Assembly (NCBI RefSeq): GCF_005796185.1
Contig: NZ_VAHM01000007.1
Coordinates: 62,001 to 126,000 of the forward strand
Length of the DNA: 64,000 bases
Reading direction: 5' to 3'
Source: Pseudarthrobacter sp. NamB4
GTDB taxonomy: Bacteria; Actinomycetota; Actinomycetes; Actinomycetales; Micrococcaceae
Shown here in pieces: positions 9,701 through 18,858 of the stretch. The translations under genes were made by a program, and so were the position numbers. How positions within the stretch are numbered: position 1 is the first letter of the stretch; every line of letters begins with the position of its first letter. Below the pieces are notes generated by a model. It was not told the origin of the DNA, searched no databases, and saw only the letters and a list, made by a program, of their open reading frames with translations.

Positions 9701-10480
9701 CTAGCGGCCAGGAGCAGCCCAGCGGCCCAGCACGTCGCTGGCAAGGACGACGGCGGCAGGTCCGGCCGTGGATGAGCGCAGCACATGGTGCCCCAGCAGT
9801 GCTGTGACGGCGCCTTTCCCGCAGAGGCGGGTTACCTCGCGGGGACTGATGCCACCTTCCGGTCCCACGATCAGCAGCACCTCCCTTGGTTCCGTTCCGT
9901 CCGGAAACTTCCAGGCTTCCAGCACGGTCCGCAGGGGCCTGACGGCGTCCTCATGCAGGATGACTGCAAGTTCCCCGGCCTCAACAAGTCCCGCCAGCCC
10001 GGCAGTGTCCACAGGCGACCGGACCTCCGGCACCCACGACCGCCGCGCCTGCTTTGCAGCTGCGGTGACAACGGACTGCCACTTGGCGTGCGCCTTGGTG
10101 GCCCGGTCGCCCTTCCAGCGGACAATGGACCTTTCGGACTGCCACGGTATGACGGCATCAATCCCGAGTTCGGTGGCCGTCTCGATGGCCAGTTCGTCCC
10201 TGTCACCTTTTGCCAGGGCCTGGACCAGCACCAGCCTGATGCGGGGCCGTTCCTCCACGGCCAGGGCAGTGCACTCCACTTTGAGGCTTCCGGGCGACGC
10301 TGTGAGCACCCTTCCGCTCATGCGCGTTCCGGCGCCATCCACGATGTCGACATACTCATCCGGTGCGAGCCGTTTCACTGCGACGGCGTGACGGGCCTCG
10401 GGCCCTTCCAGGACGAAGATTCCGCCTGGTGCCATCTGCTCCAGTGTCCCGGGAGGGGCGAAAAAGACGGGGTTGCTCAC
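9701..10480 (-). CDS. rsmE: 16S rRNA (uracil-1498-N3)-methyltransferase RsmE
   Basis: SPOUT-class methyltransferase that methylates U1498 of 16S rRNA. 259 residues, usual length. N-terminal PUA-like part (GRVLTASPGSLKVE) and the C-terminal knot with IVGPEGGIS and LRSSTAGPAAV motifs that bind SAM. The GTG start is 2 bp after the dnaJ stop, so it is cotranscribed with hrcA-dnaJ, a common actinobacterial order. The end faces the GerMN gene tail to tail. Confidence 0.95.
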   Translation of the reverse strand: MSNPVFFAPPGTLEQMAPGGIFVLEGPEARHAVAVKRLAPDEYVDIVDGAGTRMSGRVLTASPGSLKVECTALAVEERPRIRLVLVQALAKGDRDELAIETATELGIDAVIPWQSERSIVRWKGDRATKAHAKWQSVVTAAAKQARRSWVPEVRSPVDTAGLAGLVEAGELAVILHEDAVRPLRTVLEAWKFPDGTEPREVLLIVGPEGGISPREVTRLCGKGAVTALLGHHVLRSSTAGPAAVVLASDVLGRWAAPGR

Positions 10481-10482
10481 CG

Positions 10483-11610
10483 CTACAGGTTACCGAGCCG
10501 GTCACGGAGCTTGGCGAACATGCCTCCGCTGGCCGCCAGCTTGCCCTCCGTAATCTGTTCCCCCCGCATCTTGGCCAGCTGCCGCAGGAGCTCTTCCTGG
10601 GCGGCGTCAAGCTTGGCCGGCGTTTCAACCTGGAGATGCACCTTGAGGTCCCCTCGGCCGTAGCCGCGCAGATGGGTCACTCCGAGTCCGCGCAGGGTGA
10701 TGATTTCACCCGACTGGGTACCGGGCTTGACGTCGATTTCCTGGGGTCCGTCGAAGGTTTCGAGGCTCACCTCAGTGCCCAGGGCAGCTGCCGTCATGGG
10801 AATATGCAGGGTTGCGTGAAGGTCGTCGTTGTCCCGGACGTATGTGGGGTCGTTGTTGACGCGGATCTCCACATACAAGTCACCCGCAGGTCCGCCTGCT
10901 GGCCCGGCCTCGCCCTGGCCGGAGAGCTGGATGCGGGTTCCGGTGGCCACACCGGCAGGAACCTTGATGGTGAGCGAACGGCGGCTGCGGATCCGTCCCT
11001 GCCCGCTGCACTCGTTGCAGGGATCTTTGATGACGGTACCGAAGCCCTCGCAGGTTCCGCAGGGTGCAGCGGTCATGACCTGCCCCAGGATGGAGCGGAC
11101 GGCACGTTGGACCTGTCCGCTGCCACCGCAGATATCACAGCGTTCGGGATGGGTCCCCGGGCGGCAGCATGAACCCTCACAGGTGGGGCAGGTGACGGCG
11201 GTGTCCACTTCCAGCTTCTTGTTGACACCGAACACAGCATCGCGGAGTTCGATCCGCACACTGATGAGCGCGTCCTGGCCGCGCCGGACCCGGGAGGCCG
11301 GGCCGGACGTGCCGCCCGCACCAAAGAAGGTGTCGAAAATGTCCTGGAACGCGAACCCCTGGCCGGCGTAGGCGCCGCCGCCAAACCCGTTGTCGGTACC
11401 GTTTTCGTTGCCCGTGGTGTCATACACCCGGCGCTTCTGGGGATCCGAGAGAACTTCGTAGGCATGGGTCACTGCCTTGAAGCGGTCGGCTGCCTCTTCC
11501 CCGGGATTAACGTCGGGGTGGAGGTTCCTGGCCAATTTCCGGTAGGCCTTTTTGATTTCTTCTCCCGTGGCCTCCCGTGAGACTCCAAGGACGTCGTAGT
11601 GGCTGCTCAA
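10483..11610 (-). CDS. dnaJ: Molecular chaperone DnaJ (DnaJ2, hrcA-linked)
   Basis: Hsp40 co-chaperone stimulating DnaK. 375 residues: J domain with HPD (about 32-34), a short Gly/Phe-rich linker (about 70-95), four zinc-finger repeats (CPTC, CDICGGSG, CGTCEGFG, CNECSGQG; about 140-215) and the C-terminal substrate domains. Start is TTG at 11610 with AGGAAG about ten bases upstream. It directly follows hrcA and is presumably controlled through the CIRCE element upstream of hrcA. Confidence 0.96.
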   Translation of the reverse strand: MSSHYDVLGVSREATGEEIKKAYRKLARNLHPDVNPGEEAADRFKAVTHAYEVLSDPQKRRVYDTTGNENGTDNGFGGGAYAGQGFAFQDIFDTFFGAGGTSGPASRVRRGQDALISVRIELRDAVFGVNKKLEVDTAVTCPTCEGSCCRPGTHPERCDICGGSGQVQRAVRSILGQVMTAAPCGTCEGFGTVIKDPCNECSGQGRIRSRRSLTIKVPAGVATGTRIQLSGQGEAGPAGGPAGDLYVEIRVNNDPTYVRDNDDLHATLHIPMTAAALGTEVSLETFDGPQEIDVKPGTQSGEIITLRGLGVTHLRGYGRGDLKVHLQVETPAKLDAAQEELLRQLAKMRGEQITEGKLAASGGMFAKLRDRLGNL

Positions 11611-11637
11611 AGTTCGTATCTCTTCCTTGTTGTACTG

Positions 11638-11656
11638 CCTGCAGTTTGACTGCAGG
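11638..11656 (-). other. Short hairpin between hrcA and dnaJ
   Basis: CCTGCAG and CTGCAGG form a perfect 7-bp stem with a 6-base loop in the 81-bp hrcA-dnaJ gap. No U-run follows, so it is not a terminator. It could stabilise or be processed in the hrcA-dnaJ mRNA. Confidence 0.4.
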
Positions 11657-11691
11657 AAATGCTCTGCCTGTCCGGGTGCCGGGTTGTGGTG

Positions 11692-12705
11692 TCAGGGCCC
11701 CAGTATTCGTGAAAGGTAGCGGGCGACTGCCCTGACGGCGGCCATAGTGGTTGGATAGTCCATCCGAGTGGGGCCCAGCACGCCGATCTTCGCTGCGCTG
11801 CCCGGGCCGTACCCCGTGGCAACGACGGATGCCTCGGCAAGCCCGTCGTAGGGGTTTTCGCGTCCAATGCTGACAGCTATTCCGCGATGGTCCTGCGCCA
11901 TCTCACTCAGCAGGCGCAGCATGACCACCTGCTCCTCAAGCGCCTCCAGCACGGGCCCTATGCTCAGCGGGAAGTCGACATTGGACCGCGCCAAGTTTGC
12001 CGTGCCGGCCATCACCATCCGCTCCTCGCGGCTGCTGTGGGCAAGGCCTTCAAGCCCACGCGCCAGCGCCTGCGCAGCCTGCCTTTGCCCCGGTCCCGCC
12101 GTGGCCACCACTGCAGGGAGGGACTGGGCGAGCTGGCTGAGCGGGGTACCGGTAAGGGATCCCAGGAAGAGTGAGCGCAGGGCACCGAGTGCCTCATCCC
12201 CCAGGTCCTGGCCGACGTCGATAACGCGCTGCTCGACCTTGCCGCTGTTGGCGATCAGCACCACCAGCACCTTCCGCGGGGCGAGGAGGACGAACTCGAT
12301 ATGGCGCACGAGCGCACGGTTCAGGTGCGGGTACTGGACCACCGCAACCTGGTTGGTCAGCTGGGACAGCAGGCGGACAGTGCGGTCCAGCACATCGTCA
12401 AGGTCATCCGATCCTTCCAGCAGCGACTGGATGGCCCGGCGCTCTGCCTGCGACAGCGGCTTGACTGCCGAAATCTGGTCCACGAACAGCCGGTAGCCCT
12501 TGTCCGTGGGGATCCGGCCAGCGCTGGTGTGCGGAGCGGTGATCAGGCCCTCTTCCTCCAAAGCGGCCATATCGTTCCGGATCGTTGCGCTGGACACGCC
12601 AAGATGATGGCGCTCCACCAGGGCCTTCGACCCAACAGGCTCGCGGGAGTGGACGTAGTCCTCCACGATGGCCCGCAGTACTTCCAGTTTGCGTGGCTCG
12701 CTCAC
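11692..12705 (-). CDS. hrcA: Heat-inducible transcriptional repressor HrcA
   Basis: Repressor that binds CIRCE elements in heat-shock promoters. 337 residues; the N-terminal winged helix contains SREPVGSKALVERHHLGVSS and the C-terminal GAF-like HrcA domain follows. The GTG at 12705 is chosen because GGAGGTGGAG precedes it and the protein then begins SEPRKLEVLRAIVEDY, as in the family. The longer open frame would start inside the CIRCE operator itself (ATG at 12777), which is implausible. Confidence 0.95.
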   Translation of the reverse strand: MSEPRKLEVLRAIVEDYVHSREPVGSKALVERHHLGVSSATIRNDMAALEEEGLITAPHTSAGRIPTDKGYRLFVDQISAVKPLSQAERRAIQSLLEGSDDLDDVLDRTVRLLSQLTNQVAVVQYPHLNRALVRHIEFVLLAPRKVLVVLIANSGKVEQRVIDVGQDLGDEALGALRSLFLGSLTGTPLSQLAQSLPAVVATAGPGQRQAAQALARGLEGLAHSSREERMVMAGTANLARSNVDFPLSIGPVLEALEEQVVMLRLLSEMAQDHRGIAVSIGRENPYDGLAEASVVATGYGPGSAAKIGVLGPTRMDYPTTMAAVRAVARYLSRILGP

Positions 12706-12763
12706 ACTCCACCTCCATCCAGGGTTCAGGCGGCGCGCCGCCCGCGCTGTGCCACCACCATGG

Positions 12764-12790
12764 TTAGCACTCGACATGCCTCAGTGCTAA
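12764..12790 (-). promoter_or_regulatory. CIRCE operator of hrcA-dnaJ
   Basis: TTAGCACTC-N9-CAGTGCTAA matches the CIRCE consensus TTAGCACTC-N9-GAGTGCTAA with one mismatch. It is 58 bp upstream of the hrcA start and close to an AT-rich CATAAT (12794-12799, minus strand) that could be part of the promoter. Autoregulation by HrcA follows from established knowledge. Confidence 0.9.
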
Positions 12791-12879
12791 CAGTCTATTA
12801 TGACTCGCCCCGTTGCTAGCATTGGTACCGCTCCGGGCGAAATTCCGGACGGTGATCTAGCGCTAGGCGGAGTGAATCC

Positions 12880-13734
12880 ATGCAGTACCAGAATTGGGGA
12901 CCCCAGGACATGTCCGCCCCGCAGAAGGCCAAACCGGCTGAGGTGCCCGTTGAACGGGGGATGGTGCTGGAGGACGTCCAGTCCGGCTGGGTAGGTGCCG
13001 TGAGCCGGGTGGAAAAGTCGGGCGGGATGCACGTGGTGGCCCTGGAGGACCGCCGCGGCAAGTCCAGGTCTTTCCGGTTGGGGTTCGGGTTCCTCCTCGA
13101 AGGCCAGCCGATCAAACTGTTGCCTCCCGCCCCGCGGCAGGCAACGGGCGCCTCCGTCGCTGCCGGCAGGACTGCCTCCGGCTCCGTCCGTGTGGCCGGC
13201 CAGCGTGCCCAGGTGGCCAAGGCAAGCCGCATCTGGGTGGAGGGAAAGCACGACGCCGAACTGGTGGAGAAGGTCTGGGGAGATGACCTGCGGGTGGAAG
13301 GCATCGTCGTCGAACCGCTGCATGGCATTGATGACCTCGCGGCAGCGGTGGCCGGGTTCAGGCCCGGCCCGGGCCGGCGACTGGGCGTACTGGTGGACCA
13401 CCTGGTGCCCGACTCTAAAGAGTCCCGCATTGCGGACGCTGTGATGGCCTCTCCCGGTGCCGCCGGCAACGTGCTCATTGTGGGCCACCCCTACGTGGAC
13501 GTCTGGCAGGCTATCCGGCCTGCTGTCCTGGGCATTGAGAAGTGGCCGGTGGTGCCTCGCGGGCAGGACTGGAAAACCGGAATCCTTGCAGCCTTTGGCT
13601 GGCCGCATGAAACGAAGGAAGACATCGGCCTGGGATGGCAGAAGCTGCTGGGCGCGGTCCGGACGTACGCCGACCTCGAAGCCTCCCTGCTGGGAAGGGT
13701 TGAGGAAGTCATCGACTTCCTGACGGTTCCGTAG
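12880..13734 (+). CDS. DUF3097 family protein
   Basis: 284-residue cytoplasmic protein of the actinobacterial DUF3097 family; no function is established. The central part IWVEGKHDAELVEKVWGDDL (about 118-137) followed by GRRLGVLVDHLVPDSKE resembles the Glu and Asp motifs of TOPRIM domains, so a nucleic-acid role is possible (inference). ATG at 12880 with GGAG about nine bases upstream. Divergent from hrcA. Confidence 0.85.
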   Translation: MQYQNWGPQDMSAPQKAKPAEVPVERGMVLEDVQSGWVGAVSRVEKSGGMHVVALEDRRGKSRSFRLGFGFLLEGQPIKLLPPAPRQATGASVAAGRTASGSVRVAGQRAQVAKASRIWVEGKHDAELVEKVWGDDLRVEGIVVEPLHGIDDLAAAVAGFRPGPGRRLGVLVDHLVPDSKESRIADAVMASPGAAGNVLIVGHPYVDVWQAIRPAVLGIEKWPVVPRGQDWKTGILAAFGWPHETKEDIGLGWQKLLGAVRTYADLEASLLGRVEEVIDFLTVP

Positions 13735-13886
13735 GACCCGCGTTTCCCCGCCACCGCCGTGCCCGGCGGCAGAAGGCGGCCGGCAGCCAGTATTCTTGGT
13801 ATTGCGGATCCTGTGACAGTTGCAGGCCGGGCGCATTGAACAAGCACTCTTAGTCAGCACCATTTGCACTTCAGAAGGAACAGACT

Positions 13887-14306
13887 GTGGCAGAAAACGC
13901 ACGCGATCACAGGGACAGCCAGGGCGGCCAGGGCCGTTCGGAATATCATGGCGTTCCGGCGAATGCGCTGCCCCTGACAGCCAGCGAGGACCGGCAGTGG
14001 GCCACCATGGCACATTTTGGCGGCATCCTGGGCTGCGTTCCCGCGCTGCTGATCTACCTGATCTTCCGCGACCGGGGGCCCTTTACGGCGCAGGAGTCCA
14101 AGGAGGCGCTGAACTTCAGCCTCCCGCCCACCGTAGCGGCAGTAGTGGCCAACATCCTGGTTTTTGTTCCGGTGATCGGCAATGTGTTTGCCGTGATTGC
14201 CACCCTCATCTGGATCGCGCTGACCTGCTACTCGGTCGCCGCCGGCATCCACGTCAACCGCGGCCAGCCGCACCGCTACCAGTACAACCTCCGCTGGATT
14301 AAGTAG
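13887..14306 (+). CDS. DUF4870 domain-containing membrane protein
   Basis: 139 residues. A polar N-terminus (about 1-35) is followed by three predicted membrane segments at about 45-62, 80-98 and 100-120 and a basic tail, the layout of DUF4870/Tic20-like small membrane proteins. Function unknown. GTG start with AGAAGGAAC seven bases upstream. Stands alone between DUF3097 and the convergent hemW. Confidence 0.85.
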   Translation: MAENARDHRDSQGGQGRSEYHGVPANALPLTASEDRQWATMAHFGGILGCVPALLIYLIFRDRGPFTAQESKEALNFSLPPTVAAVVANILVFVPVIGNVFAVIATLIWIALTCYSVAAGIHVNRGQPHRYQYNLRWIK

Positions 14307-14431
14307 CCAAAGCAACGACCCGGGGTCACGCCCGCAGGGCTCCCGGCCCAGCCTGCGAGGTTAGGGTGCGGTGAGCGGCGTTCCGAAGGCCCCCGAGGCG
14401 AGCCTGGGAGTGTTCCGAAGGGATCTCCGCG

Positions 14432-15661
14432 TCAGTCCGGCAGGACTCTGCGGACCACCGCATCGGCCAGCAGCCTGCCCTGAAGCGTCAGGACCAGCTT
14501 TCCCCGGAACGCCGCGGCGGGATCCACCAGCCCGTCCGCGATCAGCCCGGCAACCTCGTGCCGCCCCGCCGGACTCAGCGTGGGAATATCGAGTCCGGAC
14601 CGGAGGCGCACCTCAAGCAACACGCGTTCAACGTTCCGTGTCTCCTGGTCCAGCGTCTCCCTGCCTGCTGCCGGTGAAAGGCCCTGTGCCAGGCGCCCGG
14701 CATAGGCTGTGGGGTGTTTGACGTTCCACCAGCGGACGCCGCCGACGTGGGAATGTGCGCCTGGTCCGATCCCCCACCAGTCGTCGCCGCGCCAATAGGC
14801 GAGGTTATGCCGGCAGGCGTGCTCCGGCGTCCGTGCCCAGTTGCTGACCTCGTACCAGCCCAGGCCGGCTTCGGTGATCAGCTGGTCGGCGAGTTCGTAC
14901 TTGTCGGCGTGGTCGTCGTCGTCAATTCCGGGCACTTCGCCACGGCGGATCTGGGCGGCCAGCTTGGTGCCGTCCTCCACTATCAGGGCGTAGGCGCTGA
15001 TGTGGTCCGGCTCATAGGACAGGGCAGTCTCCAGGGAGTGGCGCCAGTCGGCAAGGGACTCCCCCGGCGTGCCGTAAATCAGGTCCAGGCTCACGTCCAG
15101 GCCGGCTTCCCGCGCCCACCGGACCACCTGGGGAACTCGGCTTGGGGTGTGCGTACGGTCCAGGACCTTGAGGACGTGGGGGACGGCGGACTGCATGCCG
15201 AAGGACACCCGGGTGAAGCCCGCTTCCCTGAGGACGGCAAGCGACTCGGGGGTGACGGAATCCGGGTTCGCCTCGGTGGTGACCTCTGCACCCTCTTCAA
15301 GCCCCCATTGGCCAATGGCCGTCCGAAGGATCATGGCCAGGTCATGGGCGGGGAGCAGCGTGGGGGTTCCCCCGCCGAAGAACACTGTCCCCAGCTTCCG
15401 CTGGGGAAGGCCCGACTCGGCAAGAACCTTTGCCGCGAACACCACTTCTGATGAAGCGGTGGCCGCATAGGCGTCCTGGGAAGCACCGCCCCCGAGTTCC
15501 GTGGCAGTGTAGGTGTTGAAATCGCAGTAACCGCAGCGGACTGCGCAAAACGGGATGTGCACATACAGCCCGAACGCGCGGTCCGCCACACCATCTGTTG
15601 CCTGTCCGGGCAGCAGGCCGTTCGACGGTGCAGGGTCGCCAAGGGGAAGGGTGCTAGGCAT
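14432..15661 (-). CDS. hemW: Radical SAM heme chaperone HemW
   Basis: HemW-type radical SAM protein, formerly annotated as oxygen-independent coproporphyrinogen III oxidase; the family inserts heme into respiratory enzymes. 409 residues. The 4Fe-4S motif CAVRCGYC is at about 38-45 after YVHIPF; GGGTPT and the C-terminal HemN_C domain are present. The fourth Cys seen in true HemN (CxxxCxxCxC) is replaced by Phe (CDF), as in HemW. ATG at 15661. Downstream of lepA on the same strand, 36 bp apart. Confidence 0.93.
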   Translation of the reverse strand: MPSTLPLGDPAPSNGLLPGQATDGVADRAFGLYVHIPFCAVRCGYCDFNTYTATELGGGASQDAYAATASSEVVFAAKVLAESGLPQRKLGTVFFGGGTPTLLPAHDLAMILRTAIGQWGLEEGAEVTTEANPDSVTPESLAVLREAGFTRVSFGMQSAVPHVLKVLDRTHTPSRVPQVVRWAREAGLDVSLDLIYGTPGESLADWRHSLETALSYEPDHISAYALIVEDGTKLAAQIRRGEVPGIDDDDHADKYELADQLITEAGLGWYEVSNWARTPEHACRHNLAYWRGDDWWGIGPGAHSHVGGVRWWNVKHPTAYAGRLAQGLSPAAGRETLDQETRNVERVLLEVRLRSGLDIPTLSPAGRHEVAGLIADGLVDPAAAFRGKLVLTLQGRLLADAVVRRVLPD

Positions 15662-15697
15662 TGCAGGGGCCTCCGGTGTTGCCGGACGCTGTGTTCA

Positions 15698-17551
15698 CTA
15701 CTTTTTGGCCTTGTCCTTGGACTCGTCGGTGGTGAGGGCAGCGATGAAGGCCTCCTGGGGAACCTCCACGCGGCCCACCATTTTCATCCGCTTCTTGCCT
15801 TCTTTTTGCTTTTCCAGCAGCTTGCGCTTACGGGAAATGTCTCCGCCGTAGCACTTGGCCAGCACGTCCTTGCGGATAGCCCGGATGCTTTCGCGGGCAA
15901 TGATCCGTGAGCCGATGGCCGCCTGGATGGGCACCTCGAACTGCTGCCTCGGAATGAGCTCGCGGAGCTTGCCTGTCATCATCACGCCGTAGGCGTAGGC
16001 CTTGTCCTTGTGGGTGATGGCGCTGAAAGCATCCACCTGCTCGCCCTGTAGCAGGATGTCCACCTTGACCAGGTCGGCGACCTGTTCGCCGTCGGCCTTC
16101 CAGTCCAGTGAGGCGTAGCCGCGCGTCTTGGACTTGAGGATGTCGAAGAAGTCGAAGACGATCTCGGCCAGCGGGATCCAGTAGCGCAGCTCCACCCGGT
16201 CCTCGGAGAGGTAGTCCATGCCCTTCATCTGCCCGCGGCGGCCCTGGCACAGCTCCATGATGGCTCCGACGAATTCGTTCGGGGCAAGGATGGTGGCGGA
16301 CACCATCGGTTCCCTGACTTCCTTGATCTTGCCGGCCGGGAATTCGCTCGGGTTGGTCACCGTCAGAACGCTCTTGTCTTCCAGGGTGACTTCGTACACC
16401 ACGTTGGGCGCGGTGGAAATCAGGTCCAGGTTGAATTCGCGCTCCAGGCGTTCACGGACGATCTCCAGGTGCAGCAGCCCCAGGAAACCGACGCGGAAGC
16501 CGAAGCCCAGCGCGGCAGAGGTCTCGGGCTCATAGATCAGCGCCGCGTCGTTGAGCTTGAGCTTGTCCAAAGCGTCGCGGAGTACGGGGTAGTCAGTGCC
16601 GTCCAGCGGGTAAAGGCCGGAGAACACCATGGGCTTGGGATCCGCGTAGCCGCTAAGGGATTTCGACGCCGGTTTGGCCAGGTTGGTGACGGTGTCGCCA
16701 ACCTTGGATTGGCGGACGTCCTTCACTCCGGTGATGAGGTAACCTACCTCGCCGACGCCCAGGCCCTTCGACGGGGTGGGCTCCGGGGAGCTGACGCCGA
16801 TCTCCAGGAGCTCATGGGATGCCCGGGTGGACATCATTTGGATGCGTTCACGCGGGTGCAGCATGCCGTCCACCACACGGACGTAGGTCACCACGCCGCG
16901 GTAGGTGTCGTAGACGGAGTCGAAGATCATGGCACGGGCCGGCGCGTCAGCGTTACCTACTGGTGCGGGAAGATCCGTGACGATCTTGTCCAGAAGGGCC
17001 TCGACTCCCACACCCGTCTTGCCGGAGACCAGGAGGACATCCTCGGGGTCGCCGCCGATCAGGTTGGCCAGTTCCGCTGCATACTTCTCCGGCTGGGCGG
17101 CGGGAAGGTCGATCTTGTTCAGGACCGGAATGATGGTGAGGTCGTTTTCCATGGCCAGGTACAGGTTGGCCAGGGTCTGGGCCTCAATGCCCTGGGCAGC
17201 ATCCACCAGCAGGACCGCGCCTTCGCAGGCTGCGAGGGACCGGGAGACTTCGTAGGTGAAGTCAACGTGGCCCGGGGTGTCGATCATGTTCAGGGCATAA
17301 CTGACGCCATCCACTTCCCATGGCATGCGGACGGCCTGGGACTTGATGGTGATACCGCGTTCACGTTCGATATCCATGCGGTCCAGGTATTGGGCCTTCA
17401 TGTCCCTCGCCTGCACCACGCCGGTGGACTGCAGCATGCGGTCGGCCAGGGTGGACTTACCGTGGTCAATGTGCGCGATGATGCAGAAATTCCGGATGAT
17501 GGCCGGATCTGTCGCGGCGGGCACCGGGGCGGTGCGGGCCATGGGAGACAC
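15698..17551 (-). CDS. lepA: Elongation factor 4 (LepA)
   Basis: Ribosome-associated translational GTPase (EF4). 617 residues. G1 AHIDHGKST at about 26-34, G3 DTPGHVDF, G4 NKID, and the LepA-specific C-terminal domain are intact. GTG at 17551 is taken because TAAGGA lies six bases upstream; an in-frame ATG three codons later is an alternative. Probably cotranscribed with hemW. Confidence 0.97.
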   Translation of the reverse strand: MSPMARTAPVPAATDPAIIRNFCIIAHIDHGKSTLADRMLQSTGVVQARDMKAQYLDRMDIERERGITIKSQAVRMPWEVDGVSYALNMIDTPGHVDFTYEVSRSLAACEGAVLLVDAAQGIEAQTLANLYLAMENDLTIIPVLNKIDLPAAQPEKYAAELANLIGGDPEDVLLVSGKTGVGVEALLDKIVTDLPAPVGNADAPARAMIFDSVYDTYRGVVTYVRVVDGMLHPRERIQMMSTRASHELLEIGVSSPEPTPSKGLGVGEVGYLITGVKDVRQSKVGDTVTNLAKPASKSLSGYADPKPMVFSGLYPLDGTDYPVLRDALDKLKLNDAALIYEPETSAALGFGFRVGFLGLLHLEIVRERLEREFNLDLISTAPNVVYEVTLEDKSVLTVTNPSEFPAGKIKEVREPMVSATILAPNEFVGAIMELCQGRRGQMKGMDYLSEDRVELRYWIPLAEIVFDFFDILKSKTRGYASLDWKADGEQVADLVKVDILLQGEQVDAFSAITHKDKAYAYGVMMTGKLRELIPRQQFEVPIQAAIGSRIIARESIRAIRKDVLAKCYGGDISRKRKLLEKQKEGKKRMKMVGRVEVPQEAFIAALTTDESKDKAKK

Positions 17552-17722
17552 GCAGAATCCTTACTGTTGGCATTTCCGCGGCCAAGCCACAGGCCGCACC
17601 AAGGGCACCCGCGGTTATGCCGCACTTCTTCAACCTCCAGTGTCCCACGTCCCGGCCCACCGCACCGCATCCGGGCAGGGGTGGTGTTTGTTTCCTGCGA
17701 GGGAGCGTGCGGTGTCCGGCGA

Positions 17723-17728
17723 TAGGGT
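17723..17728 (+). promoter_or_regulatory. -10 box of the PemK/MazF-like gene (leaderless)
   Basis: TAGGGT is followed by exactly six bases and then the ATG at 17735, so transcription would start at the initiation codon. No SD sequence is visible upstream of the ATG, which supports leaderless expression. Confidence 0.4.
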
Positions 17729-17734
17729 GGGCGG

Positions 17735-18319
17735 ATGGCTTTCAATCTTCGTTCGCTGACGTCCGCAGTCCAAGCAGGGCTCAGGTTGCTCCAGAATTCG
17801 CGCCCGCCCGCCCCTGGAGCACGTCAGGGGGCCCGCCCGGACTCCCACAGGGTTCCCGGGAAGACCAATGGCAAGGCATCTGCCGGAATGCCTGCCGCTG
17901 CACCCCGCTCCCCCGGAGTTGATTATCCCGGTGATTTCCGGGGCCGCGCTGCCGTTCGGTATGCCCCGCAGCCGGACGGCAACCCGGACCCTGGTGAAGT
18001 GGTGTGGGCGTGGGTCCCCTATGAGGAGGACCACACGCGCGGAAAAGACCGGCCTGTCCTCCTGGTGGGGCGCAGCGGGCAGTATCTCCTGGGACTGATG
18101 CTTACGAGTCGGGACCGTGTTTCGGCATCTTCTTCCTCTGGAGATTATGTGGACCTCGGTGCAGGCGGATGGGACCGGCAAAACCGACCCAGCGAGGCCC
18201 GGATCGACCGTATCCTGCAGCTGCGGGAAGAGAATATCCGGCGGGAAGGGGCAGTGCTCGACCCCGCCCGTTTCGAGGATGTTGCGGCGGGGCTGCGGCG
18301 GCTGCATGGCTGGACGTAG
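17735..18319 (+). CDS. PemK/MazF-like protein
   Basis: 194 residues. The C-terminal 110 residues fit the PemK/MazF fold (GEVVWAWVPYEED, then GKDRPVLLVG). PemK/MazF toxins cleave mRNA, but this protein carries a long, low-complexity Ala/Pro/Arg-rich N-terminal extension (about 1-65) and no antitoxin gene is adjacent: lepA lies divergent upstream and rpsT downstream. Orthologues at this place are widespread in Arthrobacter relatives, so it is more likely a resident gene than a mobile addiction module. Toxic activity is unproven. Confidence 0.8.
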   Translation: MAFNLRSLTSAVQAGLRLLQNSRPPAPGARQGARPDSHRVPGKTNGKASAGMPAAAPRSPGVDYPGDFRGRAAVRYAPQPDGNPDPGEVVWAWVPYEEDHTRGKDRPVLLVGRSGQYLLGLMLTSRDRVSASSSSGDYVDLGAGGWDRQNRPSEARIDRILQLREENIRREGAVLDPARFEDVAAGLRRLHGWT

Positions 18320-18403
18320 GCACTGCAGGTTGACGGACCCTGGAAATGGCCAGCGACGCCGCTGACCTGCTATTATTTTGAGCTGTGTGTCCGTGCAGGT
18401 CGA

Positions 18404-18423
18404 CGGCCACTGATGGTTGGCCG
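18404..18423 (+). other. Hairpin in the rpsT leader
   Basis: CGGCCA and TGGCCG form a 6-bp stem with an 8-base loop about 85 nt before the rpsT start. An AT-rich TATTAT (18371-18376) upstream could be the -10. S20 is autoregulated in other bacteria, but no specific binding motif can be assigned here. Confidence 0.3.
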
Positions 18424-18506
18424 CCATAGGTATCCCCACGCCGCTCAGTCAATGGCCAATCTGAAAGCCCTCTAGACCATTTCCGCATTAAAAAGAGAGT
18501 TCACAC

Positions 18507-18767
18507 GTGGCGAATATCAAGTCCCAGAAAAAGCGCATCCTCACCAACGAGAAGGCACGCCTGCGCAACAACGCAGTCAAGTCCGAGCTGAAGACGGCCA
18601 TCCGCGCCGTCAACACCGCCGTTGAGTCCACGGACAAGGATGCAGCTGCTGCTGCCCTGAAGGTTGCCAGCCGCAAGCTGGACAAGGCTGTCAGCAAGGG
18701 TGTTCTGCACAAGAACAACGCAGCGAACCGCAAGTCGGCGATCTCCAAGAAGGTCAACGCACTGTAA
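18507..18767 (+). CDS. rpsT: 30S ribosomal protein S20
   Basis: 86 residues, Lys/Ala-rich, beginning [21 protein letters not shown], the standard S20 N-terminus. It binds 16S rRNA in the 30S body. GTG start with AGAGAG upstream. Divided from holA by a bidirectional-type hairpin; the holA-rpsT pairing is normal in actinobacteria. Confidence 0.98.
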   Translation: MANIKSQKKRILTNEKARLRNNAVKSELKTAIRAVNTAVESTDKDAAAAALKVASRKLDKAVSKGVLHKNNAANRKSAISKKVNAL

Positions 18768-18795
18768 GGTTTCCAGTTCGTTTGGACTGAAGGCT

Positions 18796-18832
18796 GTGGC
18801 CGGTACCCTCGGGTGCCGGCCACGCGTCTTTA
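18796..18832 (+). terminator. Terminator of rpsT
   Basis: GTGGCCGGTACC and GGTGCCGGCCAC form a 12-bp stem (one G-U pair) with loop CTCG, followed by GCGTCTTT. Located 28 nt after the rpsT stop and before the convergent end of holA. Confidence 0.85.
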
Positions 18833-18858
18833 AAGCCCTGCCGGAGGGAACGGCAGCG

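Noticed and set aside
12706..12777. Longer HrcA starting at the ATG 12777
   Set aside because: This start lies within the CIRCE operator and the added residues are not conserved; GTG 12705 has a strong SD.
17735..18319. Type II toxin-antitoxin pair
   Set aside because: Only the MazF-like gene is present; neither side has a small antitoxin ORF with SD or DNA-binding motif.
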